Positions 32,225 through 40,917 of a stretch of DNA of 64,000 nt are shown here, piece by piece. The notes below the pieces were generated by a model, which saw nothing but the letters and a program-made list of their open reading frames with translations, had not been told where the DNA came from and searched no databases. The stretch is from Paraburkholderia kururiensis JCM 10599 = LMG 19447. GTDB taxonomy: Bacteria > Pseudomonadota > Gammaproteobacteria > Burkholderiales > Burkholderiaceae. Position numbers and translations under genes: made by a program. The DNA lies in assembly GCF_003986935.1 (NCBI RefSeq), contig NZ_RJZE01000016.1:1-64000 (forward strand). The letters are read 5' to 3'. Each line of letters begins with the position of its first letter. The first letter of the stretch is position 1.

Positions 32225-34203
32225 CCCCGGGTGTGACCGATACGCCTGCGCAATGGGTCGAAGCGGGCCTCGCGCTCCACCAGGCGGGCCGGCTCGACGA
32301 GGCGCGCGCACTCTACGCGCGCGCGCTTCAACAGATGCCGCGGCATGCCGACGCGCTGCATCTGCTCGGCGTGATCGCGATGCAGCAGGCGCGCTACGCC
32401 GACGCGCTCGACCTGATTGCGCGCGCCATCGAAATCAGCCCGCAGGCGATGTACTACGACAACCTGGGTTGTTCGCTGCGCGGCTGGGGCAAGCTGGAAG
32501 CAGCGGCGGAGAGTCATCAGCAGGCAATTGCGCTCGACCCCGGCAGCGCGAGCGCGCACAACAACCTCGGGCTCGTGCTGTTGCAGATGCGGCTGCCGGC
32601 CGCAGCGGCGGCGAGTTTTCGGCGTGCCGTGGAATGCCGGCCCAACTTCGCGGACGCGCATTGCAATCTCGGCAACGTGTTGCGCGAGATGGGCGACTTC
32701 GAGCGTGCCGCGGAGCACTGCCGCACGGCGATTGCGCTGAAGCCGACGCTGGGTGAAGCGCACAACAACCTGGGTAACGCGCTCAAAGAGCAGGGCAAGC
32801 TGGCCGAGGCCGCAGCGTGCTATCGGCAGGCGCTTGCGTTGATTCCGCACGACGCGCAGGTTCCGCTCAACCTCGGCATCGTGTTGCGCGAGCAGGGCCG
32901 GCATGAGGCCGCCATCGAATGCTTCAAGCAGGCGCTGACGTTGCAGCCCACGTGGCAAAACGCGTGGGGGAATCTGCTCTTCAGCCTGAGCTTTGCCGAA
33001 GGGGCGTCGCCCGAACAATACCTCGCCACGGCCATCGAGTACGGCTTGCGCACCGCCGCGCAGGCGCGGCCCTACACGGACTGGCTCACGCGCAGTGCCG
33101 ACGCGGGGCCGCTGCGCATCGGTTTCGTTTCGGGCGACCTCAGAACGCATCCTGTCGGCTTCTTCCTGGAAGGCGTGCTGGGGCAACTCGATCGAACACG
33201 CGTGGAGCTGTTCGCCTACACGACGAAACCCAAGGAAGACGACCTCACGGCGCGCATCAAGCCGCTTTTCAACGGCTGGCGCAGCCTGACCGGACTCACC
33301 GACGAAGCCGCCGCACGCACCATTCGCGACGACGGCATCCATATCCTGCTCGATCTGGCAGGGCATACCGACGGCAGCCGCGTCTCGGTGTTCGCCTGGA
33401 AGCCGGCGCCGGTGCAGGCGAGCTGGATCGGCTATTTCGCATCGACGGGGCTTACCGCCATCGACTACGTGATCGGCGACGATTGCGTACTGCCCGCGAA
33501 CGAGGCGCATCACTTCATCGAGCGCCCCTGGCGGCTGCCACGCGGGTATCTGTGCTTCACGCCGCCGGCCGATGTGGCGAGCGACGCGGCCGCGGAGAGC
33601 GCCCGCCCCCTCACCTTCGGCAGCTTCGGCGACCTCGTGAAGGTGAACGATCGCGTGACGGCGGTCTGGGCGCGGATTCTGCGCGAGGTGCCGGACGCGC
33701 GTCTTTTCCTGAAGGCGAAGCAACTCGGCGACGAAATCGAACGGCGTGCCACGCTGGCGCGCTTCGCGGCGCACGGCATCGATAGCACACGCATCGTGAT
33801 GGAAGGTGCTTCGCCGCGCGCCAGTTATCTCGCGGCGTACCGGCGCGTCGACATCACGCTGAGCACGTTCCCGTATCCGGGCGGCACGACGACGGCCGAA
33901 AGCCTTGCGATGGGCGTGCCCGTGCTCTGCCGTCGCGGCGACCGGTTCCTTGCGCATCTGTGCGAGACGGTGGTGACGAGCGCGGGACTCGAAGACTGGA
34001 TTGCGGCCGACGACGAAGACTACGTCGCGAAGGCTGTCGCTCTCGCCCACGACCGCGAACGGCTCGCTGCGTTGCGGGCGGGACTTGCGGCGCGCGTGCT
34101 GGCTTCGCCGCTCTGCGACGCGCCGCACTTTGCGCGCACGCTGGAGGCCGCGTTCGACGCGATGTGGCAGGCGCGCTCAGGCGGCGGCGCGCAGGGTGCG
34201 TAG
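32221..34203 (+). CDS. TPR plus OGT (SPINDLY/GT41-type) glycosyltransferase 3
   Basis: 660 residues. About seven tetratricopeptide repeats (5-270) precede the GT41-like part: RIGFVSGDLRTHPVGFF near 299, ILLDLAGHTDGSRVSVF, QASWIGYFASTGL, FGSFGDLVKVND near 466 and GGTTTAESLAMGVPV. It is the most divergent of the trio at several core motifs (GSFG for GCFN, TTAES for TSVEG). Its ATG overlaps the stop of OGT 2. The gene ends about 170 bases before the convergent fliT-fliD-fliC genes. Confidence 0.9.
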   Translation: MTPGVTDTPAQWVEAGLALHQAGRLDEARALYARALQQMPRHADALHLLGVIAMQQARYADALDLIARAIEISPQAMYYDNLGCSLRGWGKLEAAAESHQQAIALDPGSASAHNNLGLVLLQMRLPAAAAASFRRAVECRPNFADAHCNLGNVLREMGDFERAAEHCRTAIALKPTLGEAHNNLGNALKEQGKLAEAAACYRQALALIPHDAQVPLNLGIVLREQGRHEAAIECFKQALTLQPTWQNAWGNLLFSLSFAEGASPEQYLATAIEYGLRTAAQARPYTDWLTRSADAGPLRIGFVSGDLRTHPVGFFLEGVLGQLDRTRVELFAYTTKPKEDDLTARIKPLFNGWRSLTGLTDEAAARTIRDDGIHILLDLAGHTDGSRVSVFAWKPAPVQASWIGYFASTGLTAIDYVIGDDCVLPANEAHHFIERPWRLPRGYLCFTPPADVASDAAAESARPLTFGSFGDLVKVNDRVTAVWARILREVPDARLFLKAKQLGDEIERRATLARFAAHGIDSTRIVMEGASPRASYLAAYRRVDITLSTFPYPGGTTTAESLAMGVPVLCRRGDRFLAHLCETVVTSAGLEDWIAADDEDYVAKAVALAHDRERLAALRAGLAARVLASPLCDAPHFARTLEAAFDAMWQARSGGGAQGA

Positions 34204-34245
34204 GCGCGTTTGCTGTAGCTGACGCCTGCTACGCCGCTCGAGAAA

Positions 34246-34285
34246 AAGCCAAAAAGAAAAAAGCCGCATCGCTGCGGCTTTCAGG
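34246..34285 (-). terminator. rho-independent terminator between the OGT operon and fliT
   Basis: AAAGCCGCA (34260-34268) pairs with TGCGGCTTT (34273-34281). The long T-run (TTTTTTCTTTTT) follows on the minus strand, so it best serves the leftward fliC-fliD-fliT transcript; on the plus strand the hairpin may still end the OGT transcript. Confidence 0.75.
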
Positions 34286-34370
34286 GTGAATCGACGTTCC
34301 CGCATTTCGTATGCGGTTGTGCTGGTTGTACGTGTTTTGGCGTGTCGGGCATGTTCGCCCCGACATCACC

Positions 34371-34667
34371 TCAAAGCTTTCCCGTCTGCTGATAGAAGCC
34401 CGCTGCGGCGATGCGCGTCAACGCGTCGCCCAGCTGGTTCGTCATGACGTCGCGGCCGGCCGTTGCGTGCCCGGTGATAGCGGCGTCGAATTGCTGGATC
34501 GCGCGGATCTTCGCCATTGCCTCGGGCGGCTGGTTCGCCGTGAGCGACATGATGAAGGGCGAACGTTCCTCGGCGAGTTGGGCCGCGCGCAGCCAGTCTC
34601 CGGCCGACGCCGCGGCGCTCATGGCCTCGGTCAGTTCGTAGGCGCGATCAAGCGTGTGCTGTGACAT
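34371..34667 (-). CDS. fliT: flagellar export chaperone FliT
   Basis: A 98-residue helical chaperone for the filament-cap protein FliD and, in enterobacteria, a regulator of FlhDC. Residues show LDRAYELTEAMSAAASAGDW, then RLAAQLAEERSPFIMSLTA-type heptads typical of FliT. It lies 45 bases downstream of fliD on the same strand, the usual arrangement. Confidence 0.85.
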   Translation of the reverse strand: MSQHTLDRAYELTEAMSAAASAGDWLRAAQLAEERSPFIMSLTANQPPEAMAKIRAIQQFDAAITGHATAGRDVMTNQLGDALTRIAAAGFYQQTGKL

Positions 34668-34712
34668 CTGTTTCGATCCTCGGCAAGTGCGTCAGTGAGG
34701 CGGGTAAAGCGT

Positions 34713-36149
34713 TTATGCCGTCTTGTTCAGCGTGCCGGCGCTGCCGTTGCCGCCGAACAGCTGGTTCAGGTACGTCGTGTTGCTCTGCATGGTCGTCATC
34801 AGCGTGTTCAGCGCCGTGAACTGCGCGTTGTACTGGCTGGTGAGCGTGGCCTGGTAAGCCGTCAGATCGCTCTGCTGTTGCGTCAGGTTCGAGAGGTCCG
34901 AATTGAGCGCCGACGTGCGCTGGCTGATCATGCCGCCAGCCTGCGTGTACTGGTTCGCGTAGGTGTTGAGCGTGGTGCCGATGCCGTTGGTCGTGTTGAA
35001 CAGCGCCGACACCGTGGTCGGGCTGCTGGTGACGGCGGCCTGCAACTTCGAGCTGTCGATGCTGATCGTGCCGTCGGGCTGAAGATCGAGACCGATCGAG
35101 GCGAGGCTGTAGGTCGAGCCGCCCGTCGTGACGCCGCCGCTGATGATGCTCGCGAGGCCGTTCACGGCCGAGTTCGTCATGGCGTCGCCCAGCAGCGGAC
35201 CCGCGGTTGCGCTGCTCGTGGACGAAGCGGCGCTGTAGGACGTAAGCGACGACGTGGTGGAGACCCACGAGTTATAGGCGTTGACGAAGTCGGTGATCGC
35301 GGTGACAGAGGCGTTCGTGTCGTTTGCGACCGTCAGCGTCTGGGTCGTGCCCACCGCCGCGCTCGTGAGGTTCAGCGTGACGCCGGTGAGTGCCGTGGTG
35401 TCGGTGTTGCTTGCGCTCGTGACAGCGTTGCCGTCGATGGTGTACTTCGCGTCCTGAGCGGCTGTGACCTGCGTGAAGCTCGCCGTGTTGAGCCCCGTGT
35501 CCACACCGCTGCCCGCCGAAATGGACACCGTGTTCGCCGCGCCCGTGGCGTTGGACGTGAGCACGAGGTGCTGGCCGTCTGCCGCGGTGATGACGGTGGC
35601 GGTGACGCCGGGGTTGTTCGATGCGTTGTTGATCGTCGAGGCGAGGCCGCTCAACGTGTTGTTCGCCGACGTGAGATTCACCGTCATCGAGCTGCTGCCC
35701 ACGCCGATGGTCACCGTGCCGGTGCCAAGCGTCGCGCTGCTCGCATAGGCGCCCGACGAAATCTTGTTGGCCGTCGCGATCTGCTGCACGTTGATCGAGT
35801 ACGAGCCGGGCACAGCGACGCCGTTCTTGGGCGTCGCGGTGATGCCGGTACCCGAGAGGGTCGCCGTCAGCTGCGTGAGCGAGGTGCCGTCCGAGAGGCC
35901 GGAAAGCTTGGTTTGCAGCGCGGCAAGCGACGACTGGATCTGGCCGATGGCCGAGAGTTCGGTGTTGTCGCTCGTCTGCGCGCTCGTAAGGGTCGCGGCC
36001 TGGCCCGCGGTCTTCGCGGTTACGAGGGCCGAGACGAGCGAGTTCACGTCGAGCGTCGACTTGGTCGCGCCGCTGATGACGGACTGCGCCGCTTGCGCGA
36101 GCAGCGCGCTTACATCGGTGGAGGACGTCGTCGAGGTGGTCGTGGTCAT
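34713..36149 (-). CDS. fliD: flagellar hook-associated protein 2 (filament cap) FliD
   Basis: 478 residues, exported without a cleaved signal. The N-terminal D0/D1 part (LLAQAAQSVISGATKSTLDV, then NSLVSALVTAKTAGQAATL) and the C-terminal coiled region (MISQRTSALNSDLSNLTQQQ) are typical of FliD; the middle is Ser/Thr-rich. It forms the pentameric cap under which flagellin folds. fliC lies 260 bases upstream and fliT 45 bases downstream. The abundant Ser/Thr in the outer part are potential O-glycosylation sites. Confidence 0.95.
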   Translation of the reverse strand: MTTTTSTTSSTDVSALLAQAAQSVISGATKSTLDVNSLVSALVTAKTAGQAATLTSAQTSDNTELSAIGQIQSSLAALQTKLSGLSDGTSLTQLTATLSGTGITATPKNGVAVPGSYSINVQQIATANKISSGAYASSATLGTGTVTIGVGSSSMTVNLTSANNTLSGLASTINNASNNPGVTATVITAADGQHLVLTSNATGAANTVSISAGSGVDTGLNTASFTQVTAAQDAKYTIDGNAVTSASNTDTTALTGVTLNLTSAAVGTTQTLTVANDTNASVTAITDFVNAYNSWVSTTSSLTSYSAASSTSSATAGPLLGDAMTNSAVNGLASIISGGVTTGGSTYSLASIGLDLQPDGTISIDSSKLQAAVTSSPTTVSALFNTTNGIGTTLNTYANQYTQAGGMISQRTSALNSDLSNLTQQQSDLTAYQATLTSQYNAQFTALNTLMTTMQSNTTYLNQLFGGNGSAGTLNKTA

Positions 36150-36260
36150 GCGTAGCTCCGTTCGTAACGAGCGGGGTCAGGTCGCGGCGCCCGGATGTAA
36201 GCGGGAGCGTGCCCGTTTCCGGTCGAGTGCCAGCGGGTTGCTGTCATGCGGACAATGCAC

Positions 36261-36283
36261 ATCGGGAGGCCGTGCCTCCCGAT
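36261..36283. terminator. perfect hairpin between fliC and fliD
   Basis: ATCGGGAGGC and GCCTCCCGAT form a 10-base-pair stem with a 3-base loop. No T-run follows on either strand, so it may pause or attenuate rather than terminate, or protect the fliC mRNA end. Confidence 0.4.
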
Positions 36284-36367
36284 GCCGCTCTCCGCGTTGT
36301 TCTTCGTGTTGTGTTGCGTGTGGTTCTTTCCACGCCGCCGCGCCCTGCATGCTGCAGCAGGCGCGGC

Positions 36368-36400
36368 GCCGGGCGCGCCCGCAAGCGGCGCGCGCCCGGC
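36368..36400 (-). terminator. strong GC hairpin after fliC
   Basis: GCCGGGCGCG (36368-36377) pairs with CGCGCCCGGC (36391-36400), starting 10 bases after the fliC stop. The tail is GC-rich without a T-run, so termination is plausible but not certain. Confidence 0.5.
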
Positions 36401-36409
36401 AGGTCATGC

Positions 36410-37228
36410 TTACTGCAGGAGCTTCAGCACTTGCTGCGGCAGCGAGTTCGCTTGCGCGAGCACCGAGATACCGGCTTGTTGCAGCACTTGCGCCTTCGAG
36501 AGGTTCGCCGTTTCCGAAGCGAAGTCCGCGTCGACGATCTGCGACTGGGCGGCGCTCAGGTTGGTCGATTCCGTCTGCGTGTTCGTGATGGCCGACTGGA
36601 ACGTGTTCTGCGTTGCACCCAGCGTTGCCTGGAAGTTGTTGACTTGCGCCAGCGCGGCGTCGATTGCCGTGATCGCGTTCTGGGCACCCGAGGTGGTCGA
36701 GATGTCGATGCCCGAAACGCCGAGGCCCGACGCGTTCCACGTCGTCGAACCGAAGTTCGCCGTGATCGTCTGGTTGGCCGATGCGCCGATCTGGAAGTTC
36801 ACGCTGCCGAGGCCACCCAGCACGCTCTGGCCGTTGAACGTCGTTTGCGTTTCAACGCGGTTGATTTCCGTCAGACGCGTCGTGACTTCAGTCTGCAGGT
36901 TCGCTTGCGCTGCCGAGCCGAGCGAGCCGTCGCCCGATTCCACGGCCAGCTGGCGGATACGCTGCAGGTTGGCCACGGTCGACGAGATCGCGCCCGAAGC
37001 GGTCTGCACCATCGAAATGCCGTTGTTCGCGTTCATCACGCCTTGATTCAGTGCGTTGATGGCGGCGGTCTGGCTGGTCGCGATCGCGAGGCCGGCGGCG
37101 TCGTCAGCGGCGGTGTTCACGCGCTTGCCCGACGACAGACGCGTAATGGCTTGCGACAGGGCGCTTTGCGAGCCCGAGAGGTTCGTCTGCGTCGTCAACG
37201 ACAGAATGTTGGTGTTGATGTTCAGCAT
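36410..37228 (-). CDS. fliC: flagellin FliC
   Basis: The filament subunit, 272 residues. The conserved N-terminal D0/D1 (MLNINTNILSLTTQTNL, then LSSGKRVNTAADDAAGLAIA) and C-terminal D1/D0 (SQIVDADFASETANLSKAQV, ending LPQQVLKLLQ) are intact. The central D2/D3 region is very short (about residues 140-200), making this much smaller than the 380-500 residues of many flagellins. That region carries Ser/Thr clusters that could be glycosylated by the neighbouring OGTs. A sigma-28 promoter lies upstream, and fliD follows. Confidence 0.97.
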   Translation of the reverse strand: MLNINTNILSLTTQTNLSGSQSALSQAITRLSSGKRVNTAADDAAGLAIATSQTAAINALNQGVMNANNGISMVQTASGAISSTVANLQRIRQLAVESGDGSLGSAAQANLQTEVTTRLTEINRVETQTTFNGQSVLGGLGSVNFQIGASANQTITANFGSTTWNASGLGVSGIDISTTSGAQNAITAIDAALAQVNNFQATLGATQNTFQSAITNTQTESTNLSAAQSQIVDADFASETANLSKAQVLQQAGISVLAQANSLPQQVLKLLQ

Positions 37229-37520
37229 TTGCTTCCTCGTTTGGTATGTGCCTCGGATGTAGGCTGGTTCGGTTGTAGACGATGCGCTTCTTGGCTGGCG
37301 CTGACCGTCTTTCCTGGTTGTCGGCGGCGGTTGCGGAAAACTTTAGGGACGTGCTTCGCAAATCGGGGCGGGAACTTACGCCTTGCTTGCAGCGAGGTGG
37401 GCCGCCTGGGCGCGCGCAGCCTCACTCGACGCGCCTCTCGCCCACTGCTGGCGCGGCTGTGAGGCTTGGCGAGGCGGCGTATGCTGAACGTTCTGTCAAC
37501 GGGACTCGTGGAGTTGTGTC
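37229..37520. other. fliC upstream region
   Basis: No gene is seen. It holds the sigma-28 promoter for fliC and the start region of the divergent aldo/keto reductase. Confidence 0.5.
37318..37345 (-). promoter_or_regulatory. FliA (sigma-28) promoter of fliC
   Basis: On the minus strand TAAAGTTT (37345-37338, perfect -35), 12 bases, then GCCGACAA (37325-37318; consensus GCCGATAA, 7 of 8). The leader to the fliC ATG is about 80 bases. This places fliC in the late flagellar class. Confidence 0.8.
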
Positions 37521-38462
37521 ATGCAGAAACGCACCATTGGTACGTCGTCGCTGCAGGTCGCGCCGCTGATGTTCGGCGGCAACGTGTTCGGCTGGACGAT
37601 CGACGAGGCGACCTCGTTCTCGATTCTCGACGCCTTCGTGGACGCGGGGCTCGACTTCATCGACACCGCCGACGTCTATTCGGCCTGGGTGCCGGGCAAC
37701 GAAGGCGGGGAGTCGGAAACGATCATCGGCAAGTGGCTCGCGAAGAGCGGCAAGCGCGACAAGGTTGTGCTCGCGACCAAGGTGGGCAAGCACGCGAAGC
37801 GGCGCGGACTTTCGGCCGGCAACATCCTTCTGGCGGCCGAAGATTCGTTGCGGCGCCTGCAGACGGACTATCTCGACGTCTATTTTTCCCACGAAGACGA
37901 TGGCGAGACGCCGCTCGCAGAGACGCTCGGGGCCTACCAGCGGCTGATCGAGGCGGGCAAGGTGCGTGTGATCGGCGCCTCCAATTACAGCGGGGCGCGC
38001 CTGGAAGAGGCGCTCGATGTGTCGCGGCGCAACGGCCTGCCGCAGTATCAGCTGGTTCAGCCCGAATACAACCTGTACGACCGGGCGGGCTACGAGGCCG
38101 ACATCGAGCCTGTCGCGCTGGCGCAACGGCTGGGCGTGGTGCCGTACTACAGCCTCGCGAGCGGGTTTCTGACAGGCAAGTACCGGTCCCGCGCGGATCT
38201 CGCGAAAAGTGCGCGTGGCGGACGGGTGGAACGGTATCTGGACCACCGCGGCATGCGCATTCTCGGCGCGCTCGACAATGTGGCCGAGCGCCGGGGCGCG
38301 ACGCCCGCTGCAGTGGCGCTCGCGTGGCTGATGGCGCGGCCCAGCGTTACGGCCCCCATTGCGAGCGCGACCTCGCTGGGGCAGCTCGAGAGCCTGGTGG
38401 CGGCCGTTCACCTGAAACTCGATCCCGCCGATATCCAGGCGCTGAATGACGCGAGCGCGTGA
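37521..38462 (+). CDS. aldo/keto reductase
   Basis: 313 residues, an NADPH-dependent AKR barrel. The tetrad positions are visible: D48 and Y53 in FIDTADVYSAW, the lysine in VLATKVGK, and the histidine in VYFSHEDDGETPLAETL. VRVIGASNYSGARLEEAL is the usual strand following the active site. It is divergent from fliC and is probably unrelated to motility. The substrate is unknown. It is distinct from the AKR at 17.7 kb (about a third of residues look alike). Confidence 0.92.
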   Translation: MQKRTIGTSSLQVAPLMFGGNVFGWTIDEATSFSILDAFVDAGLDFIDTADVYSAWVPGNEGGESETIIGKWLAKSGKRDKVVLATKVGKHAKRRGLSAGNILLAAEDSLRRLQTDYLDVYFSHEDDGETPLAETLGAYQRLIEAGKVRVIGASNYSGARLEEALDVSRRNGLPQYQLVQPEYNLYDRAGYEADIEPVALAQRLGVVPYYSLASGFLTGKYRSRADLAKSARGGRVERYLDHRGMRILGALDNVAERRGATPAAVALAWLMARPSVTAPIASATSLGQLESLVAAVHLKLDPADIQALNDASA

Positions 38463-38831
38463 CTTCCGTACCCGACATCGGCCCAGGCGCGACGCAAGTG
38501 CCTGAGCCGACTGACGAAAGTGTGGCCGGGGCTGGGTTTTTCTGCTATCCTACCCGGCGAATTGAGATCCTTGCCCGGTTTGGTGGCCCGCTGTTATATG
38601 TTTTGCCGGCCAGTTTTGCCAGCCAAACCGGCGGTCAGGCGTGGAGTTACGTGTAGTTGCAAGACGCGTCTGACCGTGTTCCGCAGTGAACTCCCCCACT
38701 TCTCTATTCCGGCCTCCGTGGCCGCCTTGCCTTTCGCTTCAATGTGGAACACCGCGCTGGAGCGACCGGAGGGCCGGTGCGTGGGCGGCTTTGCCGCCAC
38801 GCCTTGAACCGTAAATTGACTCAGGAATGAC
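38463..38831. other. rpsU upstream region
   Basis: No gene is recognised. A TATCCT at 38545-38550 may be a -10 element of rpsU but lacks a convincing -35, so no promoter is called. Confidence 0.3.
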
Positions 38832-39044
38832 ATGACGACGATTGTTTTGAAGGAAAACGAACCGTTCGAAGTGGCAATGCGCCGCTTCCGCCGCACCATC
38901 GAAAAGAATGGCTTGATCGCCGAACTGCGCGAGCGCCAGTCTTACGAAAAGCCGACCGCTGTGCGCAAGCGCAAGAAGGCGGCTGCGGTGAAGCGTCTGC
39001 ACAAGCGTCTGCGCAGCCAGATGCTGCCGAAGAAGCTGCACTAA
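38832..39044 (+). CDS. rpsU: 30S ribosomal protein S21
   Basis: 70 residues, basic, the full S21 sequence: TTIVLKENEPFEVAMRRFRR, then GLIAELRERQSYEKPTAVRK and a Lys/Arg-rich end. It is a component of the small ribosomal subunit near the anti-Shine-Dalgarno region of 16S rRNA, affecting initiation. It is a single-gene transcript with a strong terminator 37 bases after the stop. Confidence 0.97.
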   Translation: MTTIVLKENEPFEVAMRRFRRTIEKNGLIAELRERQSYEKPTAVRKRKKAAAVKRLHKRLRSQMLPKKLH

Positions 39045-39080
39045 GCAGTCTTCGCCGGCCACGCCGGCAGGCGGGACGAA

Positions 39081-39120
39081 AACGGCGGTGCGAGCTCTGT
39101 AGCTCGCACCGCCGTTTTTT
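39081..39120 (+). terminator. rho-independent terminator of rpsU
   Basis: A perfect 16-base-pair stem (39081-39096 with 39101-39116, AACGGCGGTGCGAGCT and its complement), a 4-base loop and a TTTTTT tail. Confidence 0.9.
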
Positions 39121-39234
39121 ATTGCTTCTCTCTTGGTGTTTGTTGCCTGGTGTCTTCTGGTGTGCCGCGAAGGGCGGATTCGCGCTGGTGTGTCGGCGTG
39201 GCTCGCCATGGACGGGCCGGCGCGCGAAGCGCGA

Positions 39235-39660
39235 TTACGCGGCGCTTTTCACGCGGTCCGGCGAGAGCCCGAACTGGCGCGCGATGGAGGTGAATCGCTC
39301 CTGCCATTCCCATGTGCCGAAGACGTCGTGCACGTTCTGCAGGCAACTGAGCAGTTCGACCGTCGTGGGATCGTAGACGTTGATGCGTGCACGCAGCAGT
39401 GCGCGTTTCAACGCGGCGACGCCGACATCCATGTAGGCGGGCGTTTCGTCGGACGACTTTCCGATGTAGCGCACGGGAATACCTTCCATGGCCGTCATGT
39501 AATCGCGCGGCTTGATGAAACTGCCCACAGGACAGCCTCCGCAGTAGCCCCGATAGGCGCCGCCTCCACGGGGCAGCAGCGCAGCGCGGCCCTGGCCGAA
39601 TAGATGGCCAACAGCCTGATTGAAAATTTCCTGGTGCGTCAGGAAGTTCAGATTTGTCAT
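39235..39660 (-). CDS. conserved hypothetical protein
   Basis: 141 residues, soluble, no signal peptide. No family is recognised. Notable is YRGYCGGCPVGSFIKPRDY (residues about 36-54) with a CxxC pair that could bind metal, and a C-terminal WEWQERFTSIARQFGLSPDR helix. A GGGA ribosome-binding site precedes the ATG. It lies alone between rpsU and a decayed regulator, on the opposite strand from rpsU. It may be a plasmid- or phage-type small protein. Confidence 0.7.
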   Translation of the reverse strand: MTNLNFLTHQEIFNQAVGHLFGQGRAALLPRGGGAYRGYCGGCPVGSFIKPRDYMTAMEGIPVRYIGKSSDETPAYMDVGVAALKRALLRARINVYDPTTVELLSCLQNVHDVFGTWEWQERFTSIARQFGLSPDRVKSAA

Positions 39661-40135
39661 TTGCTTGTTCCCTGCGCCGTGCGCCTGGCCATTGTTTGAG
39701 TGTAACGGGATGTGGTCAGTATCCCGCGATCGACGCCGCGCAAAGCTTCGACGAAACGGACAAAAGTCCCTTAGTTCGACGCTTGGATGACGAGCCTCCG
39801 ATTACGCGGCGCACACCGTCGCGACGGTCGTAGTTATAGCGAGTTGTGGTACCGCAGATGAAGCGTTCGGTGAGGCGGCAATCACCTGCTATGTGACGTT
39901 GCGGCAGTACAGATGCGTCGCCGCTGCCTGCAAAGCCTTGCGGCGCAGGCATTTGCCAGCATCGACGGAGCGCCTGTGAGGACTTTCCCGAGTGTGGGCG
40001 TTCATCGGGCGAGAGTGTTGCGCAAACACCAAAGGCCTTGGCGCTGCATGTGAGGCACACACGCCTATCCGCGGTTCTCTTCAAGTGCACGAGCGGCGGC
40101 GCGATCCGGATACAGTCCCGTGGGCTTGCTCGCGT
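39661..40135. other. stretch holding only gene debris
   Basis: No intact gene is seen. It contains a possible Crp/Fnr regulator remnant (39716-40090, minus strand). Confidence 0.4.
39716..40090 (-). pseudogene. possible decayed Crp/Fnr-family regulator
   Basis: The frame begins with VCLTCSAKAFGVCATLSPDE, a Cys-rich N-terminus like that of FNR-type proteins (C-x2-C-x7-C). Later pieces read GSGDASVLPQRHIAG, then RDGVRRVIGG and SSKLCAASIAG, reminiscent of the cyclic-nucleotide-binding fold. Intervening parts look out of frame, and no C-terminal helix-turn-helix follows. Most likely a truncated, frameshifted relic; a chance resemblance cannot be excluded. Confidence 0.35.
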
Positions 40136-40732
40136 TCACCCCGCCTTCTTCGCGCGCATTTTCTTGCCGAGCGCGGCGCAGGACGCGCGGCACGCACAGT
40201 TCCGCTGATGGTCGTTCACCATGCCCACGGCCTGCATGAACGCATAGCAGATGGTGGTGCCGACGAACTTGCAGCCGTAGCGTTTGAGCGCCTTGCTGAG
40301 CGCATCGGAGATATCGGTGGAAGCCGGCGCGTGGCCATAGGTCTCCCAGTCGTTCTGAACCGGAGTGTGATCGACGAACGACCACACGAAGTTCGCGAGC
40401 GAGCCGTGCTCGGCGCGAATCTGTTGTACGGCTCGCGCATTGACCACGACCGATTCGATCTTGGCGCGATTGCGCACGATCTCGGGGTTGGCGATCAGCG
40501 TCTCGATCTGCTTCGGCGTAAAGCGCGCCACCGCATCCACGTCGAACTGCGCAAACGCCTGGCGGTAGCCTTCGCGTTTGTTCAAAATCGTCGACCACGA
40601 CAGCCCTGCCTGCGCGCCCTCCAGCACGAGCATTTCAAAGAGATGGCGGTCGTCCTGGGACGGCACGCCCCATTCGGTGTCGTGGTAATGCGCGAGCGCA
40701 TCGCTTGTTGCCCAGTTGCATCGCTGTGTCAC
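40136..40732 (-). CDS. tag: DNA-3-methyladenine glycosylase I
   Basis: 198 residues. Excises 3-methyladenine from alkylated DNA in base-excision repair. The N-terminus TQRCNWATSDALAHYHDTEW holds Cys5 and His17, and the C-terminus MVNDHQRNCACR supplies the other His and Cys of the structural zinc site of Tag. GLSWSTILNKREGYRQAF is the conserved core. The GTG start at 40732 follows GGAGG with 7-base spacing; the long upstream extension is rejected. Confidence 0.95.
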   Translation of the reverse strand: MTQRCNWATSDALAHYHDTEWGVPSQDDRHLFEMLVLEGAQAGLSWSTILNKREGYRQAFAQFDVDAVARFTPKQIETLIANPEIVRNRAKIESVVVNARAVQQIRAEHGSLANFVWSFVDHTPVQNDWETYGHAPASTDISDALSKALKRYGCKFVGTTICYAFMQAVGMVNDHQRNCACRASCAALGKKMRAKKAG

Positions 40733-40917
40733 GTGGCGGCCTCCGTCCGTCTGCGCCGATCTCGCGGGGTTTGCGGGTCGGGCGAACCAAGCATAGCGGA
40801 TCGAGCCCGCAGCGCAACCCGGCCGTTCGGCCGATTGCCGGGACGTTTCGGAGCAGATAGTCTCTGCGGCACGGCTCGATATCGGGCTCAACCTGGCTTT
40901 GGCGAGCGGCTCTCGCG

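Noticed and set aside
29897..32311. 804-codon frame on the minus strand opposite the second OGT gene
   Set aside because: Shadow of the TPR-OGT gene; its repeated composition simply mirrors the TPR repeats. A similar frame opposite the first OGT gene is rejected for the same reason.
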